Assembly (NCBI GenBank): GCA_029933425.1
Contig: JAOZOF010000001.1
Span: 1-35,009, forward strand
Direction of reading: 5' to 3'
Length of the DNA: 35,009 bases
DNA from: Marinilabiliaceae bacterium
GTDB lineage: Bacteria; Bacteroidota; Bacteroidia; Bacteroidales; Marinilabiliaceae
The number at the start of each line of letters is the position of its first letter. The stretch's first letter is position 1. This document shows, piece by piece, positions 1 to 9,272 of the stretch. The position numbers and the translations under genes were made by a program. The notes beneath the pieces were generated by a model. The model was not told the origin of the DNA, made no database searches, and saw nothing but the letters and a program-made list of their open reading frames with translations.

Positions 1-1960
1 CGGCAATGTGAAAAGCGTATCCTTTGCGAATGGTTTTCACTGCTTTGTTCCTGCCTGTTTGCGGCCATCCGTTGGAGTCCATATCTGCCACCGGCTTGTC
101 ATCTGCGGCATACTCTCCTTTTTTCATGATACGTAATTTCGGGACATCTGCATCACTATGTTCGCTTGCCGGCAGTGTTGCCACATTTTCGAGAATAGTA
201 GCAGAAAGCAGTACCTTCATCTTTGCACCGTGCGACCAGTCGGCAGCCCAGTGTTCAAGAAAATCGAGCTGACGGTCCCCCAGCAGTTTTGCTTCGGGAA
301 CATCGCCCTGCGTAACAGCATCCCACTTCAGGTTTTGGGCAAAACCATTTTGCACCTTTGCATCAGGCAACAACGGTTTAGGAGCCGACTTGAACTTACG
401 GTCTTCAACAATTGCAAAACTTATTCCTCCATAGTTGAGGGCAGTGTAGTAAACTTCTATCCCCTGCTCCCCAGGAGTAGGATCGTATGGATCGGGAAGG
501 TTGGCAGTCTGTGTTCGCTGGATCATATTTACCCACCGTGCAGGCATCTTGTAACCTCCTGCATCCTGCGAGCCATACCCCTGCCCCAGAGTCTCAACAG
601 GAGCATGTTTACCCCCGCATCCCCATATATTTCCGTGATACACATCATGATCGTCGGGAATACTGATGGAAGGACGATCACGGAAAAGATCACCGTATTC
701 CCAACCGTACAGATACCATTTACGTAAATAATCGAGCATGGCTTTTTCAACAGGAGCCCTCTGAACGCCATATCCTGCCACCCTTTCGTAGATCTGATCA
801 CCTGAGAAGAACAACATATCCGGATCGATCTTCTTTATCGACTCATAAACATCTTTATTTGGAAATCCCAGATCGTTGTTGCCTGTGAAGGCAGCAAGCA
901 CAAAATCTTCCTTGTTTACAGGATTTTTTCGGATCGTACCGGTAAGGCATGACTTCTTCATTTCATCATTCCCAACACTATACTTATACGCCAGTCTGTA
1001 AGGAACATCTTTAGTATCATCCCAGTTCTCTATTCTGAAAAGTGCAGTTCTCGAATCCTCATCAATGGCCGCTTTCCGGATAGTTATCCATTTGCCGTGT
1101 TCATCCTTTTTTATCTGGAACTCCACATCCCTTCCGTCACTTTCACCAACCGGAGGCATCTGTACATTCATCTTAAGAATATTTCGGCTCAGTGTGTACT
1201 GAGCAAACAAAACAGGCCCGAATTCACGTTCAGGATGATGTTCAAGTTTTGTTCCTTTCATTAGCCAGTCGTCAAACCAAGAACTCGGCAGTTCATTGTT
1301 ACTGCGTTTTATCTCGAAATTACTGACAAGAGCCACACTTCCGTATAAATGTTGTGCAGGAACATCTTCCTCCTCAACCGATGCCAGTACCTTTTTCGTT
1401 TTCGGATCCAAGGCACTTAACCTTAAAAGGTATTTGCCGTCACTATTTTCCAACTCATACTTTAACTCAACACCATTTTTCACATACGGGATAAGTGCTT
1501 TCGCATTGCCGTTCTCCTTCACGGGAATTGAGCCAATGAAAAGATCTCCTTTGGCAGTTATTCCTGCATTCAGCCCTCTACCGTATATAGCATCATCGCG
1601 GTAATCGTTAAAACGGCCCCTTGCTCCTATCCTCATACCCATCCAGCATTTATCGTTATCTGCAAGTTCTTCATTCAGCAATCCGGTTTTAACCGTAAAT
1701 ACAAATGTACCCGGCTCATCCTTCAGCCTCCAGGTTAAGTTGTTTACGTTACGATTAGCCTGTGATGTTATACATTCCAGTCTGCCGTCATTAAGTTCCC
1801 AGTCCTGTAATCTGTTAGCCCAGTATTGGGGGCCGATCCAGGTTCGTGATATTCCGTCAGGAAAATGCTCTGTGAACGACTGATCTTTATTTGATTGTGA
1901 ACAAGAACTAAAATAAGCTAATGCTAAAAGCAGGGTTATGACCTGAAAAGAAATTTTCAT
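1..1960 (-). CDS. PhoD-like metallophosphatase (alkaline phosphatase D family), lipoprotein-like N-terminus; 3'-truncated by window edge
   Basis: Absent from the ORF track because it has no stop in the window. Manual translation from the ATG complement at 1958-1960 gives MKISFQVITLLLALAYFSSCSQSNKDQSF... with lipobox-like SSC, and later FFSGDQIYERV and SIPDDHDVYHGNIWGCGG, typical of PhoD-like phosphatases. Confidence 0.85.
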   Translation of the reverse strand, partial: MKISFQVITLLLALAYFSSCSQSNKDQSFTEHFPDGISRTWIGPQYWANRLQDWELNDGRLECITSQANRNVNNLTWRLKDEPGTFVFTVKTGLLNEELADNDKCWMGMRIGARGRFNDYRDDAIYGRGLNAGITAKGDLFIGSIPVKENGNAKALIPYVKNGVELKYELENSDGKYLLRLSALDPKTKKVLASVEEEDVPAQHLYGSVALVSNFEIKRSNNELPSSWFDDWLMKGTKLEHHPEREFGPVLFAQYTLSRNILKMNVQMPPVGESDGRDVEFQIKKDEHGKWITIRKAAIDEDSRTALFRIENWDDTKDVPYRLAYKYSVGNDEMKKSCLTGTIRKNPVNKEDFVLAAFTGNNDLGFPNKDVYESIKKIDPDMLFFSGDQIYERVAGYGVQRAPVEKAMLDYLRKWYLYGWEYGDLFRDRPSISIPDDHDVYHGNIWGCGGKHAPVETLGQGYGSQDAGGYKMPARWVNMIQRTQTANLPDPYDPTPGEQGIEVYYTALNYGGISFAIVEDRKFKSAPKPLLPDAKVQNGFAQNLKWDAVTQGDVPEAKLLGDRQLDFLEHWAADWSHGAKMKVLLSATILENVATLPASEHSDADVPKLRIMKKGEYAADDKPVADMDSNGWPQTGRNKAVKTIRKGYAFHIA

Positions 1961-2070
1961 TTTTCTAAAGATTTTGTAATTATTACTTTTAAAAATAATT
2001 AAAAGATTGAATATTAGGTTTAAAATCACAACCCTTTTTTATTATCAATTTTCATAATTCAGAAAAAAAA

Positions 2071-2115
2071 GTGACGGGGTGACTCCTGACATCTACCGGT
2101 CAGTCACCCCGTCAC
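2071..2115 (-). terminator. Strong hairpin terminator at end of the FISUMP/T9SS operon
   Basis: 13-bp perfect stem GTGACGGGGTGAC (2071-2083) / GTCACCCCGTCAC (2103-2115), with an inner TGAC/GTCA stem. On the minus strand it is followed by a T8 run (plus-strand AAAAAAAA at 2063-2070). Confidence 0.85.
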
Positions 2116-2142
2116 TATTTTCTTAAGAATATAACCATAAAA

Positions 2143-3969
2143 TTAGTCTTTAACACAACGTACAGATACTCCCATAGATTTTTTGGCTCCTCCTCTGCCA
2201 AGATCAGTATTGTTAGTAGAAACTTCAAACACCCAAGCTTCTAAATGGTCATATTCATACTCTGTACTACTCCACCAACCGGCAGTTGTTCCCAGACCAT
2301 AAAATTCCCCGTCATCCTTACGATGTCCACCGGGCAACGCACTGAACCCGCTTTCATTTGTTGCACCCTCGTTGGGAGCATCCCAAAATGGAGAATTTGC
2401 TTTCATTTTACCACCGGCAATATTCGCACCTCCAAGATAATCTCTTAATGTTATCCACTCTTCATAAGTTGGCAGATGCCAACCATCAGGACAGATCCCC
2501 TGTCCTTCTTTATTATCTTTTTCCCAATTATGAGCAATTGCTGCCGCATAAGTGTATAGTAATCCGTAATAATACTTATTGGTTTTATCTGTATAGTTGT
2601 AACAATAAGCGTCAGCAGTATTATTGCTCTGGAGATAACTCCAAGCTGTATAATCCGGAACATTTAGTATTTCTTCTCCATTAGGATAGTGAGTAACTCT
2701 TAAGTTTTCAGCCATCCAAACCTGATCTCCTATTTTAACAGCTTTATAAGTATTTCCGTCGATATCTTTAAATGTATACAACCCTAAACCAAGAAGTAAG
2801 TTGTCAACATATTCCTTGGTTACGGCATCTTGCGCATCAACAGGCGTGGCTACGTTCGTGATCCTGTTTGAAGCAGCATCTATATTTTCTTCAGGCTGCA
2901 GTTTTATGTCCCCGGCATCAGTCCTGATAGTTCCATTGGTGCCGTCGTGTGTCATCTCAAGGTATTTGCCCCAGCTTTGATCTGCTTTACCAAAAACACG
3001 CAGCTTTGCATCGAATTCTCTCGTATTCGACCAATTAGAATAAAAACCAAAATACTCATCCGAAAGGCCGTCGCCGGAAATGAAATGAGATGTATTGTTC
3101 TTAAACTGAATTCCGGGACGGTCAGGGTTGTTGGTAGTCTTAGACTGGATAATAAGAGCCGGCACAGAATCTGTACTGATATGCAAAGGTGACTCAGGCA
3201 ATTCAGTTCCTATTCCCACATTCCCGTTTGATACAATATCCATAATATGTGTATCACTGCTGTCGCGAAAACTGTATGCAATCTTATCATTAATGGCATG
3301 TGAATTTTTGAACAATAACCCGTCACTTGCCTGGATTACATCAGTATGTCCCAGAGTAGGGTGAGAAATCACCAAAGGATGATTCCATCCTCCGGTGCTT
3401 ATATCCAGCCTGCCTAAAGGTGTATTGGTCCCGATACCGACATTACCTTTTGTGTAAACTGCATCATCGGCATTTGTACCGTCCTTGAATTTAGTATTCG
3501 AGGCATTTTTGGCATACAGGGCATAAGGCACGCTCAACAACTGGCTTACGCCTGTTATGGTGTAATTGGTACCGCCTTCGGGGTCAGTTTCCACTTTTAT
3601 GAAATACGGGCCTTCATCCCAACTGATATCAGAAAATTCACCGTATACTGATACTGCATCATCATCAGGAGCAGAACTTTTCAACTCTGCACCTGCATAA
3701 TAGGGTTGTCCTGAACCGATCACAATTGAAACCAGGCCGTTCTCATTTGTTGTTGTCTGATGTTCTTCGATAAAAACAGAGTTACCGTCAATTTCTCCCT
3801 GTAAAATTGAAATTCGGATCCTCACTTGTTTATCTCTTACGAGATTGCCTGTTGCATCTCTTATCACAGCCTGATAGCTCATCATATCAGGCGACTGGGC
3901 TTTCAGATTTATAAAAGCAAAACTGAAAGCAAAAAGCAATAATACTCTTGCTATTACTGACCGTTTCAT
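2143..3969 (-). CDS. Secreted protein with tail-fibre-like shaft and C-terminal FISUMP (Fib_succ_major) domain
   Basis: Signal peptide; MSYQAVIRDATGNLVRDKQV N-terminal module; NVGIGTNTPLGRLDIS and NVGIGTELPESPLHIS repeats; VDAQDAVTKEYVD; C-terminal IDGNTYKAVKIGDQVWMAENLRVTHYPNG...GICPDGWHLPTYEEW...SVRCVKD typical of FISUMP. Confidence 0.85.
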   Translation of the reverse strand: MKRSVIARVLLLFAFSFAFINLKAQSPDMMSYQAVIRDATGNLVRDKQVRIRISILQGEIDGNSVFIEEHQTTTNENGLVSIVIGSGQPYYAGAELKSSAPDDDAVSVYGEFSDISWDEGPYFIKVETDPEGGTNYTITGVSQLLSVPYALYAKNASNTKFKDGTNADDAVYTKGNVGIGTNTPLGRLDISTGGWNHPLVISHPTLGHTDVIQASDGLLFKNSHAINDKIAYSFRDSSDTHIMDIVSNGNVGIGTELPESPLHISTDSVPALIIQSKTTNNPDRPGIQFKNNTSHFISGDGLSDEYFGFYSNWSNTREFDAKLRVFGKADQSWGKYLEMTHDGTNGTIRTDAGDIKLQPEENIDAASNRITNVATPVDAQDAVTKEYVDNLLLGLGLYTFKDIDGNTYKAVKIGDQVWMAENLRVTHYPNGEEILNVPDYTAWSYLQSNNTADAYCYNYTDKTNKYYYGLLYTYAAAIAHNWEKDNKEGQGICPDGWHLPTYEEWITLRDYLGGANIAGGKMKANSPFWDAPNEGATNESGFSALPGGHRKDDGEFYGLGTTAGWWSSTEYEYDHLEAWVFEVSTNNTDLGRGGAKKSMGVSVRCVKD

Positions 3970-3981
3970 TTTTTGTTCCTC

Positions 3982-4464
3982 CTATCTTTTAATGATCTTG
4001 AATGTTTTAATCTCTTTGTTTTTGTCGATGATCTTTAAAAAGTACACAGCAGGTTTCAGATCCTGCATGATAATTTGCGTTTGCGGATCTGTTACTTTTT
4101 TCATCTTTAAAAGCTTTCCGTTCATATCGAAAAGACGGTAATAAAGATTATCGCTTTCGTATCCGGAGATCTTTAAAGTAAGGTGGTCCTTTACCGGATT
4201 TGGATATGCCGACAATTTCAGGTCGATGCCTGATGCGTCCGGTATCGCAGTTACAACAAATATCTCATAAGGCTGCTGCACACCCTGGTTTACAGAACCA
4301 TTATCTCCGACAATGGTGGTATAAACCACCTGCCCCACTGAATAACTAACCGATCCGGCAGTTGAAGAAACTGTTTTGCCGGATGCAACTACTGCTTCCT
4401 GTGTATAACCTGCTATCAGCATAACAAAAAGCATTACTGCTGAAATTAAAATTCTGCTTCTCAT
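3982..4464 (-). CDS. Small secreted protein consisting mainly of a T9SS type A sorting domain
   Basis: Signal peptide; short region SSTAGSVSYSVGQVVYTTIVGDNGSVNQGVQQPYEIFVV; then LSAYPNPVKDHLTLKI...YYRLFDMNGKLL...VYFLKIIDKNKEIKTFKIIKR. Confidence 0.88.
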   Translation of the reverse strand: MRSRILISAVMLFVMLIAGYTQEAVVASGKTVSSTAGSVSYSVGQVVYTTIVGDNGSVNQGVQQPYEIFVVTAIPDASGIDLKLSAYPNPVKDHLTLKISGYESDNLYYRLFDMNGKLLKMKKVTDPQTQIIMQDLKPAVYFLKIIDKNKEIKTFKIIKR

Positions 4465-4467
4465 TTT

Positions 4468-6378
4468 TTATTTTTTATAAACAACAAAAGAAAACGACAA
4501 AGCTTCATCAGCCCCTGAAAACCGCCCACCATCCTTATTGTAAACATCTATTGTAATATACGAATCATAAGTTAACGCACTTATAAAGCCTATCTTTCCA
4601 TTTAAAGTAGCTACTACAGTGTAATTATCAGTCGCAGCATGATCAAAATCTATAATGTAGTGCCCCAAACCAGACTCTTTCATACTAAACCCGTCCGATG
4701 AAGCTTCATTAACAATTTCAGCATCCGCCCCGTTACCTTTATCATAGATTCTACCATATATGTAGGCTTTCATGTCAGCATCTCCCGAATCTTTACTTTT
4801 AAGTTTGTTCGTGACTTTTACATCTCCGTTGAAATAACCGGCATAACTGCCTGCTTTTTGTGCATCGCCGTAAACAGCGTAATGAGTACCGCCTGCTGTT
4901 TTCCTTATAATATTATAAGTTCCGTATTTGCTTCCCGATCCTGTACCCGACAGATCAGAATAAGAGCCGTATTGCGCTCCGGTACCGCTTCCCCATACAT
5001 CATTAAATACTCCGCAATGTCTGGCATTACCTGAGTTGTTAATATTATTGTAAATTCCATATTGTTGTCCCGTACCATCACCTTTCAAATAGTTTTTTTG
5101 TCCGTAATGATCACCCGAGCCATTGCCTGTCAACTCAGAATAATTTCCCATTTGCACACCATTCCCTGAATTACTTATTTGGGTATATGATCCGTACTGT
5201 GAACCTTCCCCGGTTCCCATTAATGTATTATATGTTCCATAGTGAGAACCTGTACCTGAACCATACAAAGAAGAGTAATTTCCAAAATGAGTGTTGTTCC
5301 CGTTATTTGCAATAACATTTGATATACCGTATTGAGCTCCGGTACCGTCACCTCTCAGAAAATTATACACACCATAATGGATCCCTGAACCGGAACCATA
5401 CAATTCTGAATAATTTGCATAGTGATTTCCATTACCGGAATTGTCGATGTATGACTTAACCCCGGTCTGAGTACCTGATCCATCTCCTGAAAGGCTATTC
5501 AACAAGCCGTAATGAAATGCCGCACCTGATCCATCAACAGTTGTTTTTATCCCCAGGGTCAGGTCATCACTTTTAATCGAATTATAAATATTTAACCGGC
5601 TTGTGCTTTCCCCCGATTGTTTTCCGATCGAAACATTTCCATATTCATTGATCACAACATCAGTATTCGTCGGGCCGCCAACACCAAATTGTATAATATC
5701 ACTTGAGGCGATATGCAGTCTGTCGCTGAACCTGCTGAACCATGCTTTTCTGGCTCCATTCCAACCATACAAATTAATTACTGCATTTGAAGCGGAATTA
5801 AATATTTCCAGATCAGCTGACGGATTATTTGTACCAATGCCTACTTTCCCTTTTGTATAAACAGCATCATTAACATTGTCCCCGGCGGTAAATTTCACAT
5901 TACCCGAGCTATCGGCATATTTTGCATAAGGAACACTTAAAAGCTGACTCGTACCTGTGATACTGTAATTAGTACCTCCGGTCGGGTCGGTTTCAACTTT
6001 AATATAATAAGGCCCGTCTGACCAGTCGATAGAAGAGAAGTCTCCGCCACTTACAACAGTTACTTTTACTGCCTCCGAGCTTTTTAATGATTCAATACTT
6101 GTGGGGCTGTCATCCGAGCCGGAACCGATCGCCAGTGAAACCAGCCCGTTGTCATTGGTAGTTACTGTGTACTCCTCCACATAAACATCCGAACCGTCAG
6201 GAGCACCCTGAACAATACTTATTAGCATTCCTACCTGAGAATTCCGTACAAGATCACCTCCGGCATCCCTTATCACTGCCTGATAGCTCATCAGATCAGG
6301 CGCCTGAGCAAAAAGAGTTAAGAGTCCAAAAACAAAAGTAAAAAGCAGTGTTATTATTAACTTCAATATTTCTTTCAT
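4468..6378 (-). CDS. Secreted protein with conserved N-terminal module and an array of 15-aa Gly/Tyr-rich repeats
   Basis: N-terminus nearly identical to the 6899-8803 product; VGIGTNNPSADLEI; central repeats of SGSGIHYGVYNFLRG type; distinct C-terminal domain. Confidence 0.8.
   Translation of the reverse strand: MKEILKLIITLLFTFVFGLLTLFAQAPDLMSYQAVIRDAGGDLVRNSQVGMLISIVQGAPDGSDVYVEEYTVTTNDNGLVSLAIGSGSDDSPTSIESLKSSEAVKVTVVSGGDFSSIDWSDGPYYIKVETDPTGGTNYSITGTSQLLSVPYAKYADSSGNVKFTAGDNVNDAVYTKGKVGIGTNNPSADLEIFNSASNAVINLYGWNGARKAWFSRFSDRLHIASSDIIQFGVGGPTNTDVVINEYGNVSIGKQSGESTSRLNIYNSIKSDDLTLGIKTTVDGSGAAFHYGLLNSLSGDGSGTQTGVKSYIDNSGNGNHYANYSELYGSGSGIHYGVYNFLRGDGTGAQYGISNVIANNGNNTHFGNYSSLYGSGTGSHYGTYNTLMGTGEGSQYGSYTQISNSGNGVQMGNYSELTGNGSGDHYGQKNYLKGDGTGQQYGIYNNINNSGNARHCGVFNDVWGSGTGAQYGSYSDLSGTGSGSKYGTYNIIRKTAGGTHYAVYGDAQKAGSYAGYFNGDVKVTNKLKSKDSGDADMKAYIYGRIYDKGNGADAEIVNEASSDGFSMKESGLGHYIIDFDHAATDNYTVVATLNGKIGFISALTYDSYITIDVYNKDGGRFSGADEALSFSFVVYKK
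4890..5530 (-). repeat. Array of ~14 coding 15-aa (45-nt) repeats with a three-repeat (45-aa) superperiod
   Basis: Units include SGNGNHYANYSELYG / SGSGIHYGVYNFLRG / DGTGAQYGISNVIAN / NGNNTHFGNYSSLYG / SGTGSHYGTYNTLMG / TGEGSQYGSYTQISN / SGNGVQMGNYSELTG / NGSGDHYGQKNYLKG / DGTGQQYGIYNNINN. Confidence 0.85.
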
Positions 6379-6390
6379 GATTTATTTCCC

Positions 6391-6876
6391 CTATCTTTTT
6401 ATGATCTTAAATACTTTGATCTCTCTGTTCTTATCGACTATTTTTAAGAAATACACAGCAGGCTTCAGGTCCTGCATGATGATCTGCATTTGTGGATCTG
6501 TTACTTTTTTCATCTTTAAAAGCTTTCCGTTCATATCGAAAAGACGGTAATAAAGATTATCGCTTTCGTATCCGGAGATCTTTAAAGTAAGGTGGTCCTT
6601 TACCGGATTTGGATATGCCGACAATTTCAGGTCGATGCCTGATGCGTCCGGTATCGCAGTTACAACAAATATCTCGTAAGGCTGCTGCACGCCCTGGTTT
6701 ACAGAACCATTATCTCCGGCAATGGTGGTATAAACCACTTGTCCCACCGAGTAACTCACCGATCCGGCAGTTGAAGAAACTGTTTTGCCGGATGTAGCTA
6801 CCGCTTCCTGTGCATTAACGCCTGTCAATGCTCCCCAAAGCAATACTAATAAAATTATTATTTGATTTTTCATCAT
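6391..6876 (-). CDS. Small secreted protein consisting mainly of a T9SS type A sorting domain; paralog of 3982-4464
   Basis: Nearly identical protein to 3982-4464, including a 182-nt perfectly identical DNA block (6494-6675 = 4085-4266). Confidence 0.88.
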   Translation of the reverse strand: MMKNQIIILLVLLWGALTGVNAQEAVATSGKTVSSTAGSVSYSVGQVVYTTIAGDNGSVNQGVQQPYEIFVVTAIPDASGIDLKLSAYPNPVKDHLTLKISGYESDNLYYRLFDMNGKLLKMKKVTDPQMQIIMQDLKPAVYFLKIVDKNREIKVFKIIKR

Positions 6877-6898
6877 TATTATTTTTTTAAACTATTGG

Positions 6899-8803
6899 TC
6901 AATCCTTTATGCATCGGACAGAATGCCCATACGACTTATAATTTCTTTTTAAAAAAAAGTTATCATTATTGTAATTCAATGAACAGAAGTAAGCATTGTT
7001 ACTATCATAATTAGTTGCACTCCACACAAAGTAAAATTCGCCCAATAATGAGAAAACACCATCATACTTACGGCTACCATCCGGCAGAGCTGTATAGCCT
7101 GAACTGTTATCAGCACCTTCATTAGGACTTATCCAGTGTATTGTGCCCATTTCTTTCATTTTACCACTGGCTCCGTCTGAACCTCCAAGATAATTTACCA
7201 GACTTGACCAATCATCATTAGTAGGAAGATGCCAACCATCAGGACAAATACCTTGCCCATCCTTATTATCTCGAACCCAGTTATCTCCAATTGCAGCAGC
7301 ATAAGTATATAAAGCACCATAATCAATGTTATTATAGTTATTATAAAAGCAATATGCATCTTCATAATCGTTATCCCCCAATGAATTCCAGTCATCATTG
7401 TAAATAACATTAGGAACAGGATCGCCATTGGGATAATGCGTAACCTCAAGGTCTTTTGCCATCCAAATTTGATTTCCGATTCGAATAGTAGGATATTTAT
7501 TCCCATCAATATCTTCTACAATACCATTTAACCCCACATTTAAAAGGTCTTCATATATTAACTCTTTTATTTCATCCACATATTCTTTCGTAGCCGCATC
7601 CTTTGCGCTAACCGGAGCTGCCAGGTTCGTTATTTTATTGTCATTTGCATTTATATCGCCTTGAGGCATCAAGTTAATATCACCAACATCAGTACTTATT
7701 CTTCCATTAGTTCCGTCATGAGTGAGTTCAATATATGTCCCCCAGCTGCCGGCCGTTTTTCCATATACCCTCAGTTTGGCATCATAAGTTCTTTTGTTTG
7801 CCCAGATGGAATAGAAGCCGAACAGTTCGTCAGACAGGTCATCACCTGAAATAAAATGTGAGGTATTGTTCGTAAACTGTATTCCCGGTCTTGCAGGATC
7901 ATTTGTAATTGATGAGCTTATAATAAGAGCAGGTATTGATCTTGTATTAATATGCAAAGGCGCCTGAGGTTTCGAAGTGCCTATTCCCACATTTCCATTT
8001 GATAAAATATCCATAATGTGGATATCGCTGCTGTTTCTGAAACCATAAGCAACAGTATCTCCTGTTGCATGTATATTACGAAATAACAGCCCATCTCCTG
8101 CTTGTATAATATTTGTATGACCATAGGTGCTGTTAGAAACAACAAAAGGATTTGACCATCCTGATGTTGCTACATCAAGCCTGCCGAGCGGAGATGTTGT
8201 ACCTACCCCGACATCCCCTTTTGTATAAACAGCATCATCCGAATTGTCCCCGTCTGTAAATTTCACATTAGACGCTTTATCGGCATATTTTGCATAAGGA
8301 ACGCTTAACAGCTGACTTGTACCGGTGATAGTGTAGTTAGTACCTCCGGTTGGGTCGGTTTCAACTTTTATAAAGTATGGCCCGTCTGACCAGTCGATAG
8401 ATGAGAAGTCTCCGCCACTTACAAAAGTTACCTCTACTGCCTCCGAGCTTTTTAATGTTTCGACACTTGTAGGACTGTCATCCGAGCCGGAACCGATCGC
8501 CAGTGAAACCAGCCCGTTGTCATTGGTAGTTACTGTGTACTCCTCCACATAAACATCCGAACCGTCAGGAGCACCCTGAACAATACTTATTAGCATTCCT
8601 ACCTGAGAATTCCGTACAAGATCACCTCCGGCATCCCTTATCACTGCCTGATAGCTCATCAGATCGGGAGCCTGGGCAAATAATGAAGTTAAAAACAGAA
8701 AATTAATAAATGTAACAGCTATTGCAGCTTTGAGTCCTGGTAATTCATTTTTCATATTCAAGGATTTGTTGGTTAATATTATTTTCGAATAGTTACAGAT
8801 CAT
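6899..8803 (-). CDS. Secreted protein with tail-fibre-like shaft and C-terminal FISUMP domain
   Basis: QAPDLMSYQAVIRDAGGDLVRNSQVGM N-terminus; VGVGTTSPLGRLDVA; AKDAATKEYVDEI; C-terminal IDGNKYPTIRIGNQIWMAKDLEVTHYPNG...GICPDGWHLPTNDDW...SVRCIKD. Confidence 0.85.
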   Translation of the reverse strand: MICNYSKIILTNKSLNMKNELPGLKAAIAVTFINFLFLTSLFAQAPDLMSYQAVIRDAGGDLVRNSQVGMLISIVQGAPDGSDVYVEEYTVTTNDNGLVSLAIGSGSDDSPTSVETLKSSEAVEVTFVSGGDFSSIDWSDGPYFIKVETDPTGGTNYTITGTSQLLSVPYAKYADKASNVKFTDGDNSDDAVYTKGDVGVGTTSPLGRLDVATSGWSNPFVVSNSTYGHTNIIQAGDGLLFRNIHATGDTVAYGFRNSSDIHIMDILSNGNVGIGTSKPQAPLHINTRSIPALIISSSITNDPARPGIQFTNNTSHFISGDDLSDELFGFYSIWANKRTYDAKLRVYGKTAGSWGTYIELTHDGTNGRISTDVGDINLMPQGDINANDNKITNLAAPVSAKDAATKEYVDEIKELIYEDLLNVGLNGIVEDIDGNKYPTIRIGNQIWMAKDLEVTHYPNGDPVPNVIYNDDWNSLGDNDYEDAYCFYNNYNNIDYGALYTYAAAIGDNWVRDNKDGQGICPDGWHLPTNDDWSSLVNYLGGSDGASGKMKEMGTIHWISPNEGADNSSGYTALPDGSRKYDGVFSLLGEFYFVWSATNYDSNNAYFCSLNYNNDNFFLKRNYKSYGHSVRCIKD

Positions 8804-8809
8804 ATTTTT

Positions 8810-9031
8810 TTATAATGAAATTTCTTTTCTTACCGTCCTGGTCCCTGAACTAACTTCTACTTCAATATCTTTAGGCCAATCAGGTTTTGTTTTGATCGAA
8901 ACAAAGCTTTCACTTGAAATATCTATTGCCCTCAAAATATGTTTCTGCTTATCCATGACCCTGATATGCCCTGACAGCATTACATTGGAATGGATAATTA
9001 AATTGGGTTTCATATATGTGATTATCAGCAT
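8810..9031 (-). CDS. Small hypothetical protein, possible first gene of the FISUMP operon
   Basis: 73-aa ORF immediately upstream (6-nt gap) of the 634-aa gene on the same strand; no recognisable domain; start may be internal (MKPNLIIHS...). Confidence 0.45.
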   Translation of the reverse strand: MLIITYMKPNLIIHSNVMLSGHIRVMDKQKHILRAIDISSESFVSIKTKPDWPKDIEVEVSSGTRTVRKEISL

Positions 9032-9191
9032 ACCGGTAATTTTTTAATCAATATAATGCTATAAGCAGCATTATGTCAAAAAAAGCAGGTAAGGTTTTGG
9101 TAAGGTGATTAAAGAAAAAAGAAAAAAAAAGGTAAAGTCTCAAAATGCTTAAACATTGATATTCAACATTAAGAGTAAAAAAAAAGGTAAA

Positions 9192-9222
9192 TTGTAATAA
9201 ATTCTTAAAATTTGTAACTTTG
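9192..9222 (+). promoter_or_regulatory. Putative Bacteroidetes-type promoter for the TPR-HTH regulator
   Basis: TTG at 9192-9194, 20-nt spacer, TAACTTTG at 9215-9222, matching the TAnnTTTG -7 element; ~50 nt upstream of the ATG at 9273. Confidence 0.55.
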
Positions 9223-9272
9223 ATAGAGTAAAATATGTATATATTTGATAATACCTAACCTTACATTTTAAT

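Noticed and set aside
158-1604. ORFs at 24-272, 158-727 (+), 529-801 (-) and 1296-1604 (+)
   Set aside because: They overlap the continuous PhoD-like phosphatase frame on the minus strand and lack coherent protein features.
2143-8803. Prophage tail-fibre region
   Set aside because: VGIGT... and DAVTKEYVD motifs resemble tail fibres, but signal peptides, interleaved T9SS proteins and absence of any phage structural, packaging or lysis gene argue for a cellular surface operon.
2143-9031. Diversity-generating retroelement
   Set aside because: No reverse transcriptase, accessory gene or template repeat is visible in the window; the FISUMP ends are not near-identical copies differing at adenines. 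Kept only as a question for the rest of the genome.
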